Assembly (NCBI GenBank): GCA_029862935.1
Contig: JAOTWK010000055.1
Coordinates: forward strand, 1-12,685
Length of the DNA: 12,685 nt
Direction of reading: 5' to 3'
Source: Gemmatimonadota bacterium
GTDB taxonomy: Bacteria > Gemmatimonadota > Gemmatimonadetes > Gemmatimonadales > GWC2-71-9
Shown: piece by piece, positions 1-6,724 of the stretch
Layout of the letters: the number at the start of each line of letters is the position of its first letter
Numbering within the stretch: the first letter of the stretch is position 1
Translations under genes and position numbers: made by a program
The notes under the pieces: model-generated
The model's database searches: none
What the model was told of the DNA's origin: nothing
What the model saw: only the letters and a program-made list of their open reading frames with translations

Positions 1-252
1 CTCCACACTGGCTGCGACATCGGCGACCTGAATGTGCGGCATCCATTGGAGCGGAAGGTCAGCATACTCCGCGCGGCGCGCGCCCAAGCCGATGATCGGC
101 ATGCCTCGGTTGTTCATCAGATCCTCGCGCCACAGCGGATTCTCGCCCGTGGTGAGTACACGTGAGTAGAAGCTCACTTCACGTTCGTGTTCGGGAACGG
201 CAATGTCGGCGCTGAGGATTCCGCCGACGCGTGGGACAAAGGGGTCACTCAT
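1..252 (-). CDS. VOC-family (glyoxalase/bleomycin-resistance fold) protein, N-terminal part
   Basis: The reading frame from an ATG at 252 runs 84 codons to the left edge without a stop, so the C-terminal part lies outside the window. The N-terminus (MSDPFVPRVGGILSADIAVP) followed by EREVSFYSRVL is the usual opening of a vicinal-oxygen-chelate domain: a beta strand with a metal-ligand position, then a helix around 'FYSRVL'. A second strand follows (MPIIGLG), and PHIQVADVAASVE is the usual start of a second betaalphabetabetabeta unit. Such proteins are dioxygenases, glyoxalases or resistance proteins, and the substrate cannot be told from this fragment. AGGA lies 8 bases upstream of the ATG and supports the start. 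The gene follows mutS on the same strand after a 101-bp gap and could be co-transcribed with it. The family is fairly certain; the function is unknown. Confidence 0.75.
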   Translation of the reverse strand, partial: MSDPFVPRVGGILSADIAVPEHEREVSFYSRVLTTGENPLWREDLMNNRGMPIIGLGARRAEYADLPLQWMPHIQVADVAASVE

Positions 253-353
253 GGTTTGCATCCTAATTGACATCACGTTGGTTGGCTCGTGAAGGTTCTC
301 TTGCCAGATATCCTACTTCAATGGGCTCGCGATCGCGGCGATCCGGAGGCGGC

Positions 354-1652
354 CTAGGTGCTGATCTGCCCAAGCAACTCAGGGACTCCAGCTTGGCGCA
401 GCAACACCAAGCCGAAACGCTTATCTGAGACCCCGTCGCGCAACTCATAGGTGTATCGAGGCGCGTTGTGAACGATGTCTCCGTCGAAGTAACAGAATCG
501 AATGGCTGGGGTGGACTCGAGCACGGCAACCAGTTCCACCAAATGGGATGAAAAGATGAATCCACTCCGGCGTGCTCTGGCGAATCCAAGAATCACCTCC
601 GCGGACGCGTCGAGGGCATCGCGTACGTTTGTCCCCTTGAAGACCTCATCGAACAGCACCAACGCTCGTCGACCTTCGACGAGGATGCGTGCGGCCTGCT
701 TCACGCGCATCACTTCCGCAAGGAAGTAGCTGAGGCCCGCTCTCAGATTGTCTGTTGGATTGAGGCTCGTGCAGAGGGCCTCGACGGGGGTGAATTGCGC
801 GCGTCTTGCCGGCACGCCCATGCCGATCTGACCAAGTAGCACGACCAAGGCGACGCTTCGCATGTACGTGGTCTTCCCGGCCATGTTGGGGCCCGTGAGA
901 AAGACCATCGGTTCTCCGCCAGACAAGCGGGCCGGATTGGGGACAGCACGCTCGACGAACGGATGAAAGACGCCCTCGGCATCCAGGGTGAAAGCCGCGG
1001 AGTCCAGAAGCTCGGGGATGACAAAACCGAGTGCGCTGGTTGCGGCGGCCATGGCATTCAACGCATCCAGTTCCGCGATACGCTCGAGGGCAGCTTCAAT
1101 CGTGTCCCGGCATTCGGTCCGCAGCGTGCGGTCCAACTGTAGGAGCGAACCGCTTTCGCGGCTCGCCTGGGTAACCAACTGCGCCGTGGTAGTGACGTCT
1201 TTGGCCGCATCGGCGATGAGCGGCGGTGCATCACGCTCGAGGAGCGCCACACAGGCACTTGATACCTGTTCCAGTAGGGTAACCGTGGCGCGGACGCCCT
1301 GATCGAGTTCGGCCAACAGGTCACGATACCGGAAAGTCATCCAGGCGTGCTCCGCCCGCATGCCCAGTGGGGAGGTGGCACTGACGTTGATGTTGGAGCG
1401 AAGGTAGGACGCGACGGCTTCAACGTGACGATCATTGAGATTGACGACATTGGGATGGAGCTGGAGGAAGCGAACGGCGTCTTGCGTGCTGCGGATGGAG
1501 CCTATGTCCGACGACGGATGCTCGAGACGCTCTCGCAGGGCGGCACGTCCACGCGAAGTGGCCGTCCGGTCAATGAGTTGAAACACCCCCCCGCTTCCAT
1601 CTGAAGCTGCGAACACTTCGAGGTCTGAAAGGGTCGTGCTGTCAATCAGCAT
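354..1652 (-). CDS. Short MutS-family DNA-binding ATPase (MutS core and ATPase domains only)
   Basis: About 432 residues, half the length of MutS or MutS2. Numbering from the in-frame GTG at 1661, the lever/core region (MutS domain III) covers roughly 5-235 and the ABC-type ATPase (domain V) 245-430. The Walker A motif is GPNMAGKTT (257-265), followed by YMRSVAL. Walker B is ALVLFDE (333-339), and the segment after it reads VFKGTN where classical MutS has IGRGTS. SSH (371-373) fits the switch histidine after Walker B. There is no N-terminal mismatch-reading domain with its Phe-x-Glu motif and no C-terminal Smr nuclease domain. It is therefore neither MutS1 nor MutS2 but one of the short MutS-like proteins known in several phyla, whose role is unsettled. 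The start could be GTG 1661 or ATG 1652. The ATG gives the typical N-terminus MLIDSTTL, and a stop codon lies just upstream of both. No strong ribosome-binding site is visible. Confidence 0.85.
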   Translation of the reverse strand: MLIDSTTLSDLEVFAASDGSGGVFQLIDRTATSRGRAALRERLEHPSSDIGSIRSTQDAVRFLQLHPNVVNLNDRHVEAVASYLRSNINVSATSPLGMRAEHAWMTFRYRDLLAELDQGVRATVTLLEQVSSACVALLERDAPPLIADAAKDVTTTAQLVTQASRESGSLLQLDRTLRTECRDTIEAALERIAELDALNAMAAATSALGFVIPELLDSAAFTLDAEGVFHPFVERAVPNPARLSGGEPMVFLTGPNMAGKTTYMRSVALVVLLGQIGMGVPARRAQFTPVEALCTSLNPTDNLRAGLSYFLAEVMRVKQAARILVEGRRALVLFDEVFKGTNVRDALDASAEVILGFARARRSGFIFSSHLVELVAVLESTPAIRFCYFDGDIVHNAPRYTYELRDGVSDKRFGLVLLRQAGVPELLGQIST

Positions 1653-1683
1653 GGAGATCACCGTTGCGAGGGCTCATTGTTCT

Positions 1684-1834
1684 GCGGTCTAACGGCCAGA
1701 GCTTGAGCTGCAAGGCCGCCTCGTGCCGGCCCGGCCGCGGCCTTCAACAAACATGGAGCGGCCGGGCCGGCGACGCCACCGGAATGCCCAGATGGCTGGC
1801 GGCCTTGTCAGGCTCCAAGCTCGGGTTAGACCGC
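1684..1834 (-). other. attC-like integron recombination site (59-base element)
   Basis: The outer core boxes are GTCTAAC at 1687-1693 and GTTAGAC at 1825-1831. They fit the integron consensus RYYYAAC/GTTRRRY and sit in perfect 10-bp inverted arms (1684-1693 and 1825-1834). Inside them, GAGCTTGAGC (1698-1707) faces a copy with one extra base, GCTCCAAGCTC (1812-1822), which is the typical single-base asymmetry of the inner L boxes. Next come perfect 10-bp arms, CAAGGCCGCC (1711-1720) and GGCGGCCTTG (1798-1807), then a perfect 14-bp pair GCCGGCCCGGCCGC (1725-1738) and its complement (1758-1771) around a 19-base loop. In known attC sites the extra base lies in L'', next to the gene. Here that puts the gene on the minus strand at higher coordinates, matching the lipoprotein gene at 1980-2495. 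The total length is at the upper end for attC sites. Confidence 0.75.
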
Positions 1835-1894
1835 GAGCGCTGGATTCAACAACGCGGTCCGCGGTCAGGCCGTTGGGGTGCTGAGAAAGGCGGA

Positions 1895-1916
1895 GCCGGC
1901 AGCCTACCCTGCCGGC
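1895..1916 (-). terminator. Possible terminator hairpin after the cassette gene
   Basis: A perfect 8-bp inverted repeat, GCCGGCAG and CTGCCGGC, has a 6-base loop and lies about 65 bp downstream of the lipoprotein gene's stop, inside the cassette. Read on the minus strand it is followed by a pyrimidine-rich stretch with only a short T run, so termination is plausible but weakly supported. It might instead contribute to secondary structure next to the attC site. Confidence 0.35.
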
Positions 1917-1979
1917 AGCAATCCCCTTGCCGAACCGCCGACTCGCGCAGGGCCGTGGCGACGGCCTTGGCCGTTGTCC

Positions 1980-2495
1980 TCAGCGCGAAGGTGCCTCGGC
2001 GGATGAGCTTGGCGGGAGAGCAGGTGCACTGGTGTTCCACATGTTCGCTTTGATCTTCCAGTTCCCGTTCACCCGGTGCCACACATTCAGGTACTTGCCG
2101 CGCTCCGTCACGTGGTTCGGCCCGTAGGTCACGACGTAGGTGCCTGCGTCGACCACGTATTCCTCGTTGCCGTAGAAATCTGTGGTCTCCTCCCGGAACT
2201 CTGTGAGGCCCGCCTTGAGGTACTCCACGGTGAAGTCGTGCAGCGCCTGAAGGCCGCTCACGGCGTCCGCGCCGGGAGGGTAGGACTTAGCGTCCGGGGT
2301 AAACATCGAGTCGATCGCGGCCACATCACCTGTAAGATGGGCACTGGTGAAGTGCTCGTTCAGTTGGGCAATGAGCCGGCGGGTTGCATCGAGATCGAAG
2401 GAGCTACTCGCGTCGCGCGTGGGCGCTGGGCTGACGCACGCGCAAGCGAGGAGAGAGGCCAGCACAGGCCAGCGGAGGCGCGTCAGTGGAGGCAT
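1980..2495 (-). CDS. DUF4440/SnoaL-like (NTF2-fold) putative lipoprotein, cassette-borne
   Basis: 171 residues. The N-terminus has a short positive segment (RLRW), a hydrophobic stretch (PVLASLLACAC) and a lipobox-like LLAC with Cys18, so the protein is probably exported and lipidated. Residues 35-155 resemble the DUF4440/SnoaL-like family: an N-terminal helix with 'FTSAHLTGDVAAIDSMFTPD', then strands ending in GTYVVTYG (118-125) and GKYLNVWHRVNGNWKIKANMWN (133-154). The pattern 'GKYL.VWhr.nG.WKI..d.WN' is typical of this family. NTF2-fold proteins form a cone-shaped pocket used for ligand binding or, in some members, catalysis; no catalytic set can be assigned here. The tail (156-171) is Pro/Ser/Ala-rich and probably disordered. 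The ATG is preceded by GGTGAG with a short spacing. The gene lies within a putative integron cassette, which suggests horizontal acquisition. Confidence 0.8.
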   Translation of the reverse strand: MPPLTRLRWPVLASLLACACVSPAPTRDASSSFDLDATRRLIAQLNEHFTSAHLTGDVAAIDSMFTPDAKSYPPGADAVSGLQALHDFTVEYLKAGLTEFREETTDFYGNEEYVVDAGTYVVTYGPNHVTERGKYLNVWHRVNGNWKIKANMWNTSAPALPPSSSAEAPSR

Positions 2496-2539
2496 GGGCT
2501 CACCACGGCGTTGCAGGTTAGAAGATTCGGGTCTGGGCG

Positions 2540-2549
2540 GCGGTCTAAC
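2540..2549 (-). repeat. Core site at the 5' border of the putative cassette
   Basis: GCGGTCTAAC on the plus strand (GTTAGACCGC on the minus) is identical over all 10 bases to the end of the attC-like site at 1684-1693 and is inverted relative to 1825-1834. GTTAGAC fits the GTTRRRY rule. A matching attC partner on the high-coordinate side is not evident, so this may be an attI or secondary integration site. The flanking bases 2550-2640 are noticeably richer in A and T than the rest of the window. Confidence 0.5.
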
Positions 2550-2874
2550 TAGTATTTATGCTGACCAAGATATCGCATTATCACGCGAGTTCCTCGCAGT
2601 CCAGCACACCGGTGAATCGCGTTCCTCAAATCCCAACTGACAACTTCGCACCGGTTTAGACGACGGGCCACTCAATGCCCCCCGAGCGTTATGCTGCCAA
2701 CGAGCGGCAGTATAGCGCGCTCCCCCCGGAGCGCTCGCACTGAGACCGCGCGCAAGCCCCGGGTCGCGATGCGCCGACGGCGTGCGATGACACTTCCCGG
2801 GCAACGTTCCCGTAGTGAGCGGTATCTCATCCTTTGCTTACGATGCCTGCCACAGTTCACGGAGATATGGACTA
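2550..2874. other. Intergenic region between cassette border and DUF4097 gene
   Basis: No convincing gene is seen here. The first 90 bases are AT-richer than their surroundings. Two hairpins follow each other: CTGCC/GGCAG (2694-2698 and 2706-2710), then GCGCTCC/GGAGCGC around CCCC (2717-2734). Neither is followed by a T run. The region should hold the promoter of the DUF4097 gene and perhaps one for the cassette gene on the other strand, but no convincing -35/-10 pair is seen. Short frames on both strands lack recognisable protein features. Confidence 0.5.
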
Positions 2875-3930
2875 ATGAAGACGACGATACCGCTTCTCTG
2901 CGCAGCCGTCGCGGGGGTCTGGGGCCTCTCTACCGGCGTGACGGCGGTCCAGCAGGATGGGCGATTCGAGCTGACCGGAAGCCGGATAGCCGTCTACAAC
3001 CTCGCCGGCGAGGTGACGGTCGAGGCCGGGTCCGGCCCTGCCGTCATGGTCGACGTGACACGAGTGGGCCCGGACGCGGACCAGCTGCGCATCGATCGCG
3101 GGCCGATCGACGACTGGAGTACCCTCCGGGTGATCTACCCCGGCGACCGGGTGCACTACAGCGGCCGCGGCACGGGCTCCACCGAGCTGCGTGTGCGAGA
3201 CGACGGAACGTTCGGGGGCGACCCGGGACACCGTGGTCGACGCGTCCGGATCGTGAGTGACAAGGACGGCCTCGATGCACATGCCAACCTCACGATCCGG
3301 GTTCCCGAGGGCCAGACGTTCGACCTGTATCTCGCCGTGGGAACGGTCTCGGCACGCAACATCAATGGACGGATCCGTCTCGATACGCACAGTGCACCGG
3401 TGACGACGAGTGGCACCGGCGGACACCTGGTCGTGGATGTCGGATCCGGTCGTGTCGAAGCCTCCGACCATGAGGGCGATCTCGACATCGACACGGGCTC
3501 GGGATCCGTGGAGGTCTCGGGCGTTCGCGGCGACGTCCTCCGCGTAGACACGGGTTCAGGCGGCGTGACAGCGACGCGGGTCTCCGTCTCGAATCTGCAG
3601 CTCGACACCGGATCGGGAGGAGTGGAGGTGCATGCCGCCGTCGCCCGTGACATCCTCATCGACACCGGCACCGGATCCGTCGAACTCGCGCTCAGCACTA
3701 ACCCGCGTGACGTCGTGATCGACACGGGATCCGGATCGGTGACCATGACGGTGCCCGAGTCATTCGGCGCGGAACTGGTGATCGACACCGGCAGCGGCGG
3801 AATCTCGATCGACTTCCCGGTCACGATGCAGGACTGGGAACGCGATCATGTCGAGGGCACGATCGGCGACGGCGCGGCGCGTGTCACGATCGACACTGGA
3901 TCGGGGAGCGTGCGGATTCTCAAGGGATGA
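2875..3930 (+). CDS. Secreted DUF4097-family beta-strand-repeat protein
   Basis: 351 residues from ATG 2875. GGAGAT sits 8 bases upstream, and the first residues form a signal peptide (MKTTIPLLCAAVAGVWGLST, cleavage near residue 25). A frame open back to 2815 would bury this signal behind 20 unlikely residues, so that longer start is rejected. After a leading beta-rich domain of about 165 residues, the C-terminal half is a ladder of short strands marked by eight DTGSG-like turns (DVGSG, six DTGSG, one DTGTG). Six of the seven intervals are 18-21 residues and the last is 36. This is the DUF4097 pattern and predicts a right-handed beta-solenoid or stacked-strand fold. Family members are exported or cell-surface proteins, often annotated as putative adhesins or linked to envelope-stress loci; none has a firm biochemical role. 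No anchor or transmembrane segment follows the repeats. It appears monocistronic. Confidence 0.85.
   Translation: MKTTIPLLCAAVAGVWGLSTGVTAVQQDGRFELTGSRIAVYNLAGEVTVEAGSGPAVMVDVTRVGPDADQLRIDRGPIDDWSTLRVIYPGDRVHYSGRGTGSTELRVRDDGTFGGDPGHRGRRVRIVSDKDGLDAHANLTIRVPEGQTFDLYLAVGTVSARNINGRIRLDTHSAPVTTSGTGGHLVVDVGSGRVEASDHEGDLDIDTGSGSVEVSGVRGDVLRVDTGSGGVTATRVSVSNLQLDTGSGGVEVHAAVARDILIDTGTGSVELALSTNPRDVVIDTGSGSVTMTVPESFGAELVIDTGSGGISIDFPVTMQDWERDHVEGTIGDGAARVTIDTGSGSVRILKG
3436..3906 (+). repeat. Eight in-frame DTGSG-type repeats within the DUF4097 gene
   Basis: GAY-ACN-GGN-TCN-GGN-like units start at 3436, 3490, 3547, 3604, 3661, 3721, 3784 and 3892. Spacings are 54, 57, 57, 57, 60, 63 and 108 bp. Codons for the same residues vary between copies (for example GGC TCG, GGT TCA, GGA TCC). 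The repetition is therefore maintained at the protein level and is not a recent DNA duplication. Confidence 0.85.
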
Positions 3931-3967
3931 GATAGGTCTCGACGTAACAGATTCTGGGTTCGCAACC

Positions 3968-3997
3968 AGCCCCGAGCGCACTGGGGCGTTCGGGGCT
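3968..3997 (+). terminator. Terminator-like hairpin after the DUF4097 gene
   Basis: AGCCCCGAGCGC (3968-3979) pairs with GCGTTCGGGGCT (3986-3997) over 12 positions, including one G-T pair, around a 6-base loop. It begins 37 bp after the stop codon. The downstream sequence is TTCGGTTGGG, so the T tract is poor, but the long GC-rich stem right after the gene and before a convergent gene suits a terminator. Confidence 0.6.
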
Positions 3998-4156
3998 TTC
4001 GGTTGGGCCCACGTGAGGGCTGCACCACGGTCGCGCGTTTGAGGCGTCGAGACACCAGTTTTTCGCGCCTTCCCCACGACGCTCGAACCCGTGAGAGCGT
4101 TCGGGCGCGTTGTCCCAGGCGCCCCGCGCGCTGGTCCTAGACCCTCGCGTCGGCCG

Positions 4157-6595
4157 CTACTGACCGATCGGCGTCCCCGGCGGCATACCGCGGGGCTCGC
4201 TCCGTGTCGTCCCGCTCGCGCGTCGGTCGAGAAACCGCTCGACATCCGCCCACACTAGCGACTCGTGTGCCTGCTGTTCGGGGAGCCGAGGCTCTCTGGC
4301 CTGAATCACCTCGAGAACCCGGCGCAGGCCCCACTCGGCGGTTGCCCGCGCCTCGACCGTCGCGGCCGCATTGGCCGCGAGGTTCAATAGCTCATCCACG
4401 ACAACTCGCTGCACCATCCGTCTCAATGCTGCGTGCGTCTCTTCGCCGTACGGCGCCCACGTGCGTTCGATGGATCGCGCGACCACCTCTTCAGGCGATG
4501 GCACGTCCGACTGGCGGTCGTGGAGCGCCACGAGGCGCGCCATGCGGCGCCGGTCGAACAGGTTCCCGAACACCTCGGAGGTCAGTGTGCGCGCCGTCCC
4601 GATTTGGTCGAACGCGGGTGACGCGTCGGAGGGGAAGAACCATTGATCCGTACCGTAGCCGAACGCACGCGGCGTGAGCAGCTGGAGCACCGGCTCACGA
4701 ATAGCGAGCGCTTCGGGCTGGACAGCATCGAGAACGAGCTCCAAGGCCTGCCGTTGCCGCGCCGGCGGCACAATCGTCGTCGGCGGCAGCGTGTCACCGC
4801 GGACCGCGTAGCGAAACTCCATGCCGCCGACGGCCTTGATGGCAGCCTCGAGTGCGTACCGGTGGTGCAGGTACACGGGGACCAGACGATAGTTGAGCCA
4901 GACCATCGGCTCGCCTTCCTCGAGCACGTGCTCATCGAACTGCTCCAGCAGGTGACGGCGCACGCTCATCACCCGCTCGAGCTCAGTCACCGCGTCGGCG
5001 CCATTGATCCACTGCGTGACCTCGGGGTACGAGCTCCACGTCGCGTTGTCACCGTCAGTGTTGAACTTGATGCCGCGACGGACCGCATCGTCGACGATTG
5101 CCTCGAGTCCCGCTTCCTCGTCGCCCGCGAACTCGGTGTAGGCATAGCGAATCGCCACTGAGTCGTAGGCGCCGGGGCCGTTGCGGTACGCGTCCGACAG
5201 ATCGATCTGTCCGTTTGTGAGTTGAATGAGCGGGGCAGGGTAGTCCATCACCGAGGCACGACCGTAGCTCGCTGCCACGAAGTTGTGTGCGAGCCCCAGC
5301 GTGTGTCCTACCTCATGCGCCGCGTGCTGCCGCCGCCGCGCCATCGTGAACGCCTCGGCACTCGCCGACGGGTCGAGTGATGCGAGCCACGTGCTCAACT
5401 CTGCTGCGTGCGGCTCACCGGCGGCGGGGATCGTGCCCGCCCAGATGTTGAAGTCGGTGAGCGAGCGGTACGAGTCCATCCGCACCGCGGCCTTGATGAT
5501 CTCGCCGGTCCTTGGATCGATGAACGACGGGCCGATGGAGAACCCCGGATCACTCCGGTGGACCCATTGGATCACGTTGTACCTCGCATCCATCGGATCC
5601 ATGTCGGGCGGCATGTCCTCGACGCGAAACGCGTCGGTGAATCCTGCCGCTTCAAACACCGCGTTCCACCACATCGCCCCCTCGCGGAACGCCGCGCGGT
5701 AGGGTTCGGGGATGCCCTGATCGAGGTAGTACACAATGGGCTCGACCGGCGCCGAGCGCGGCAGCGCGGGGTTCCGTTTCTTGAGCCGGTGCCGCGCAAC
5801 GTAGCCGCCTTCGTATCGCCGGTCGAGCGAGCGAGAGAAGTCGTAGAACGACACGGTGTAGTTGCCAATCCGCGGGTCGCCGCGTCGCGGTGTGAAGCCA
5901 GTGTCGGGCAGTCGCACCAGGGAGTGGTGCTGGCGCACGGTGACCGCGCTACCCTGGGGAGCGTGTGCCCGGACAATGCCACCCGGCGTGTTCGATGAAA
6001 ATGTGAGGGAGACCTCGATCTCGGTGTTCGCGGGAAATCCCTTGGTGCGCGGCAGGTGGACGCGGCTTCGCTCACGGTCCAGTGCGAACGTGCCCTGATC
6101 GGCTGTCTGCAGCCGCCGGATGACCCCCATATGATCGGCGAGCACGTGTTTGGTCACGTCCACCACCACACGCCCGTCACTCTCGGCCAGCACCGTGAAC
6201 GCCGCGACGGTCGAGACCGCAAAGGATTCCTCGACGGAGCGGGTGAGCGCCGGGTTGTCGGTGTCGACGGCGCGGAACCGCGGATTGGTGAACACCAGAA
6301 AGACGGTCGGGCCCGTGCGCTCGAACTTGGCGATGGCCTCATCGCCGATCATGCCGCGGTCGAGCCCCAGCTGCGTGCTGCCGACACCGGTCGCAAGCGA
6401 CGTGAGATAGAGGAACGGCTCATCCAAGCGCGGGATCTCGAGCAAGAGCCGGCCGCCCTCGTCGTCCCAGTACATTGGGAAGTAGCCGTCCCGTTTCTCG
6501 AAGTCGCGGGTGTAGCTCCGAATCGACTGTTGGGCGTGCATGACCCCGGGCAGGATGAGCACGAGAGCAATGAGAGCAATGACGAGGCGTCGCAT
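4157..6595 (-). CDS. Secreted zinc-dependent metalloprotease (DUF5117/DUF4953 type, metzincin-like)
   Basis: 812 residues. A signal peptide (MRRLVIALIALVLILPGVMHA, cleavage before Gln22) directs it out of the cytoplasm. Residues 25-280 form the beta-rich N-terminal region typical of these proteins (RDGYFPMYWDDEGGRLLLEI, then YTVSFYDFSR). Residues 285-455 are the catalytic zincin domain. HEVGHTLGLAH (427-437) supplies three zinc ligands (His427, His431, His437) and the general base Glu428. SVMDYP (448-453) is the Met-turn. The C-terminal 350 residues correspond to the large helical domain of the family (TWSSYPEVTQWINGADAVTE onward). The active site is complete, so it is probably a working protease, but its substrate is unknown. 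GGAGA with 5-base spacing supports ATG 6595. It is divergent from the small barrel-protein gene, with a spacer of about 130 bp that must hold both promoters. Confidence 0.93.
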   Translation of the reverse strand: MRRLVIALIALVLILPGVMHAQQSIRSYTRDFEKRDGYFPMYWDDEGGRLLLEIPRLDEPFLYLTSLATGVGSTQLGLDRGMIGDEAIAKFERTGPTVFLVFTNPRFRAVDTDNPALTRSVEESFAVSTVAAFTVLAESDGRVVVDVTKHVLADHMGVIRRLQTADQGTFALDRERSRVHLPRTKGFPANTEIEVSLTFSSNTPGGIVRAHAPQGSAVTVRQHHSLVRLPDTGFTPRRGDPRIGNYTVSFYDFSRSLDRRYEGGYVARHRLKKRNPALPRSAPVEPIVYYLDQGIPEPYRAAFREGAMWWNAVFEAAGFTDAFRVEDMPPDMDPMDARYNVIQWVHRSDPGFSIGPSFIDPRTGEIIKAAVRMDSYRSLTDFNIWAGTIPAAGEPHAAELSTWLASLDPSASAEAFTMARRRQHAAHEVGHTLGLAHNFVAASYGRASVMDYPAPLIQLTNGQIDLSDAYRNGPGAYDSVAIRYAYTEFAGDEEAGLEAIVDDAVRRGIKFNTDGDNATWSSYPEVTQWINGADAVTELERVMSVRRHLLEQFDEHVLEEGEPMVWLNYRLVPVYLHHRYALEAAIKAVGGMEFRYAVRGDTLPPTTIVPPARQRQALELVLDAVQPEALAIREPVLQLLTPRAFGYGTDQWFFPSDASPAFDQIGTARTLTSEVFGNLFDRRRMARLVALHDRQSDVPSPEEVVARSIERTWAPYGEETHAALRRMVQRVVVDELLNLAANAAATVEARATAEWGLRRVLEVIQAREPRLPEQQAHESLVWADVERFLDRRASGTTRSEPRGMPPGTPIGQ

Positions 6596-6724
6596 GGTGT
6601 TCTCCGGACGAAGGTGACCAACGGACCGGCGGTAACATCACCAGGGCGAGGCGGCGATGGAAGCCGCGCTAACAAATGGGACGCTTGGGTGTCTACCGGT
6701 GGGGGTCGATCGATGGGTAGAGTA
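6596..6724. promoter_or_regulatory. Shared upstream region of the divergent metalloprotease and barrel genes
   Basis: This 129-bp spacer separates two divergent starts, so promoters for both should lie here. It contains the metalloprotease ribosome-binding site (TCTCC at 6601-6605 on the plus strand). A purine-rich GGTGGGGG (about 6699-6706) could serve an alternative ATG at 6713 of the rightward gene. No consensus -35/-10 pair was recognised, so promoter positions are inferred from layout only. Confidence 0.4.

Larger units (their letters stand above)
1693..2548 (-). mobile_element. Solitary integron gene cassette carrying a DUF4440-like lipoprotein gene
   Basis: On the minus strand the segment starts in GTTAGACCGC (core site 2549-2540), contains one gene (2495-1980), and ends in an attC-like hairpin whose final core box is again GTTAGACCGC (1693-1684). 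Integrons cut between the G and the first T of GTTRRRY, which would give an 856-bp cassette. One gene, one attC and a gene pointing toward its attC is the standard cassette layout. No integron integrase gene and no second attC are seen in the window. This would then be a lone cassette inserted at a secondary site, or the edge or remnant of an array. The boundaries are read from the sequence; the mobility is inferred. Confidence 0.6.

Noticed and set aside
1664..2053. 129-codon plus-strand frame across the attC-like region
   Set aside because: It runs through the inverted-repeat structure, is rich in Arg/Gly/Ser and resembles no protein.
2543..2662. Possible second attC between GTCTAAC (2543) and GTTTAGAC (2655)
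   Set aside because: The right box has an extra T and the inner arms do not pair, so attC symmetry is lacking.
2556..2860. Short minus- and plus-strand frames upstream of the DUF4097 gene
   Set aside because: No ribosome-binding site, no recognisable motif and basic low-complexity composition; the real signal peptide begins at 2875.
3436..3906. Regular repeats resembling a CRISPR or minisatellite
   Set aside because: The repeats are in frame, vary in codon use and lie within a coding domain, so they reflect protein structure.
3950..3997. tRNA-like GGTTCGCAACC near 3957
   Set aside because: No acceptor, D or anticodon arms can be built around it. It is next to a simple terminator-like hairpin.
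6056..6724. Leftward extension of the barrel-protein reading frame (396 codons in total)
   Set aside because: This part is antisense to the metalloprotease, lacks a signal peptide at its own start and has low-complexity shadow composition. The signal peptide starts at 6725-6731.
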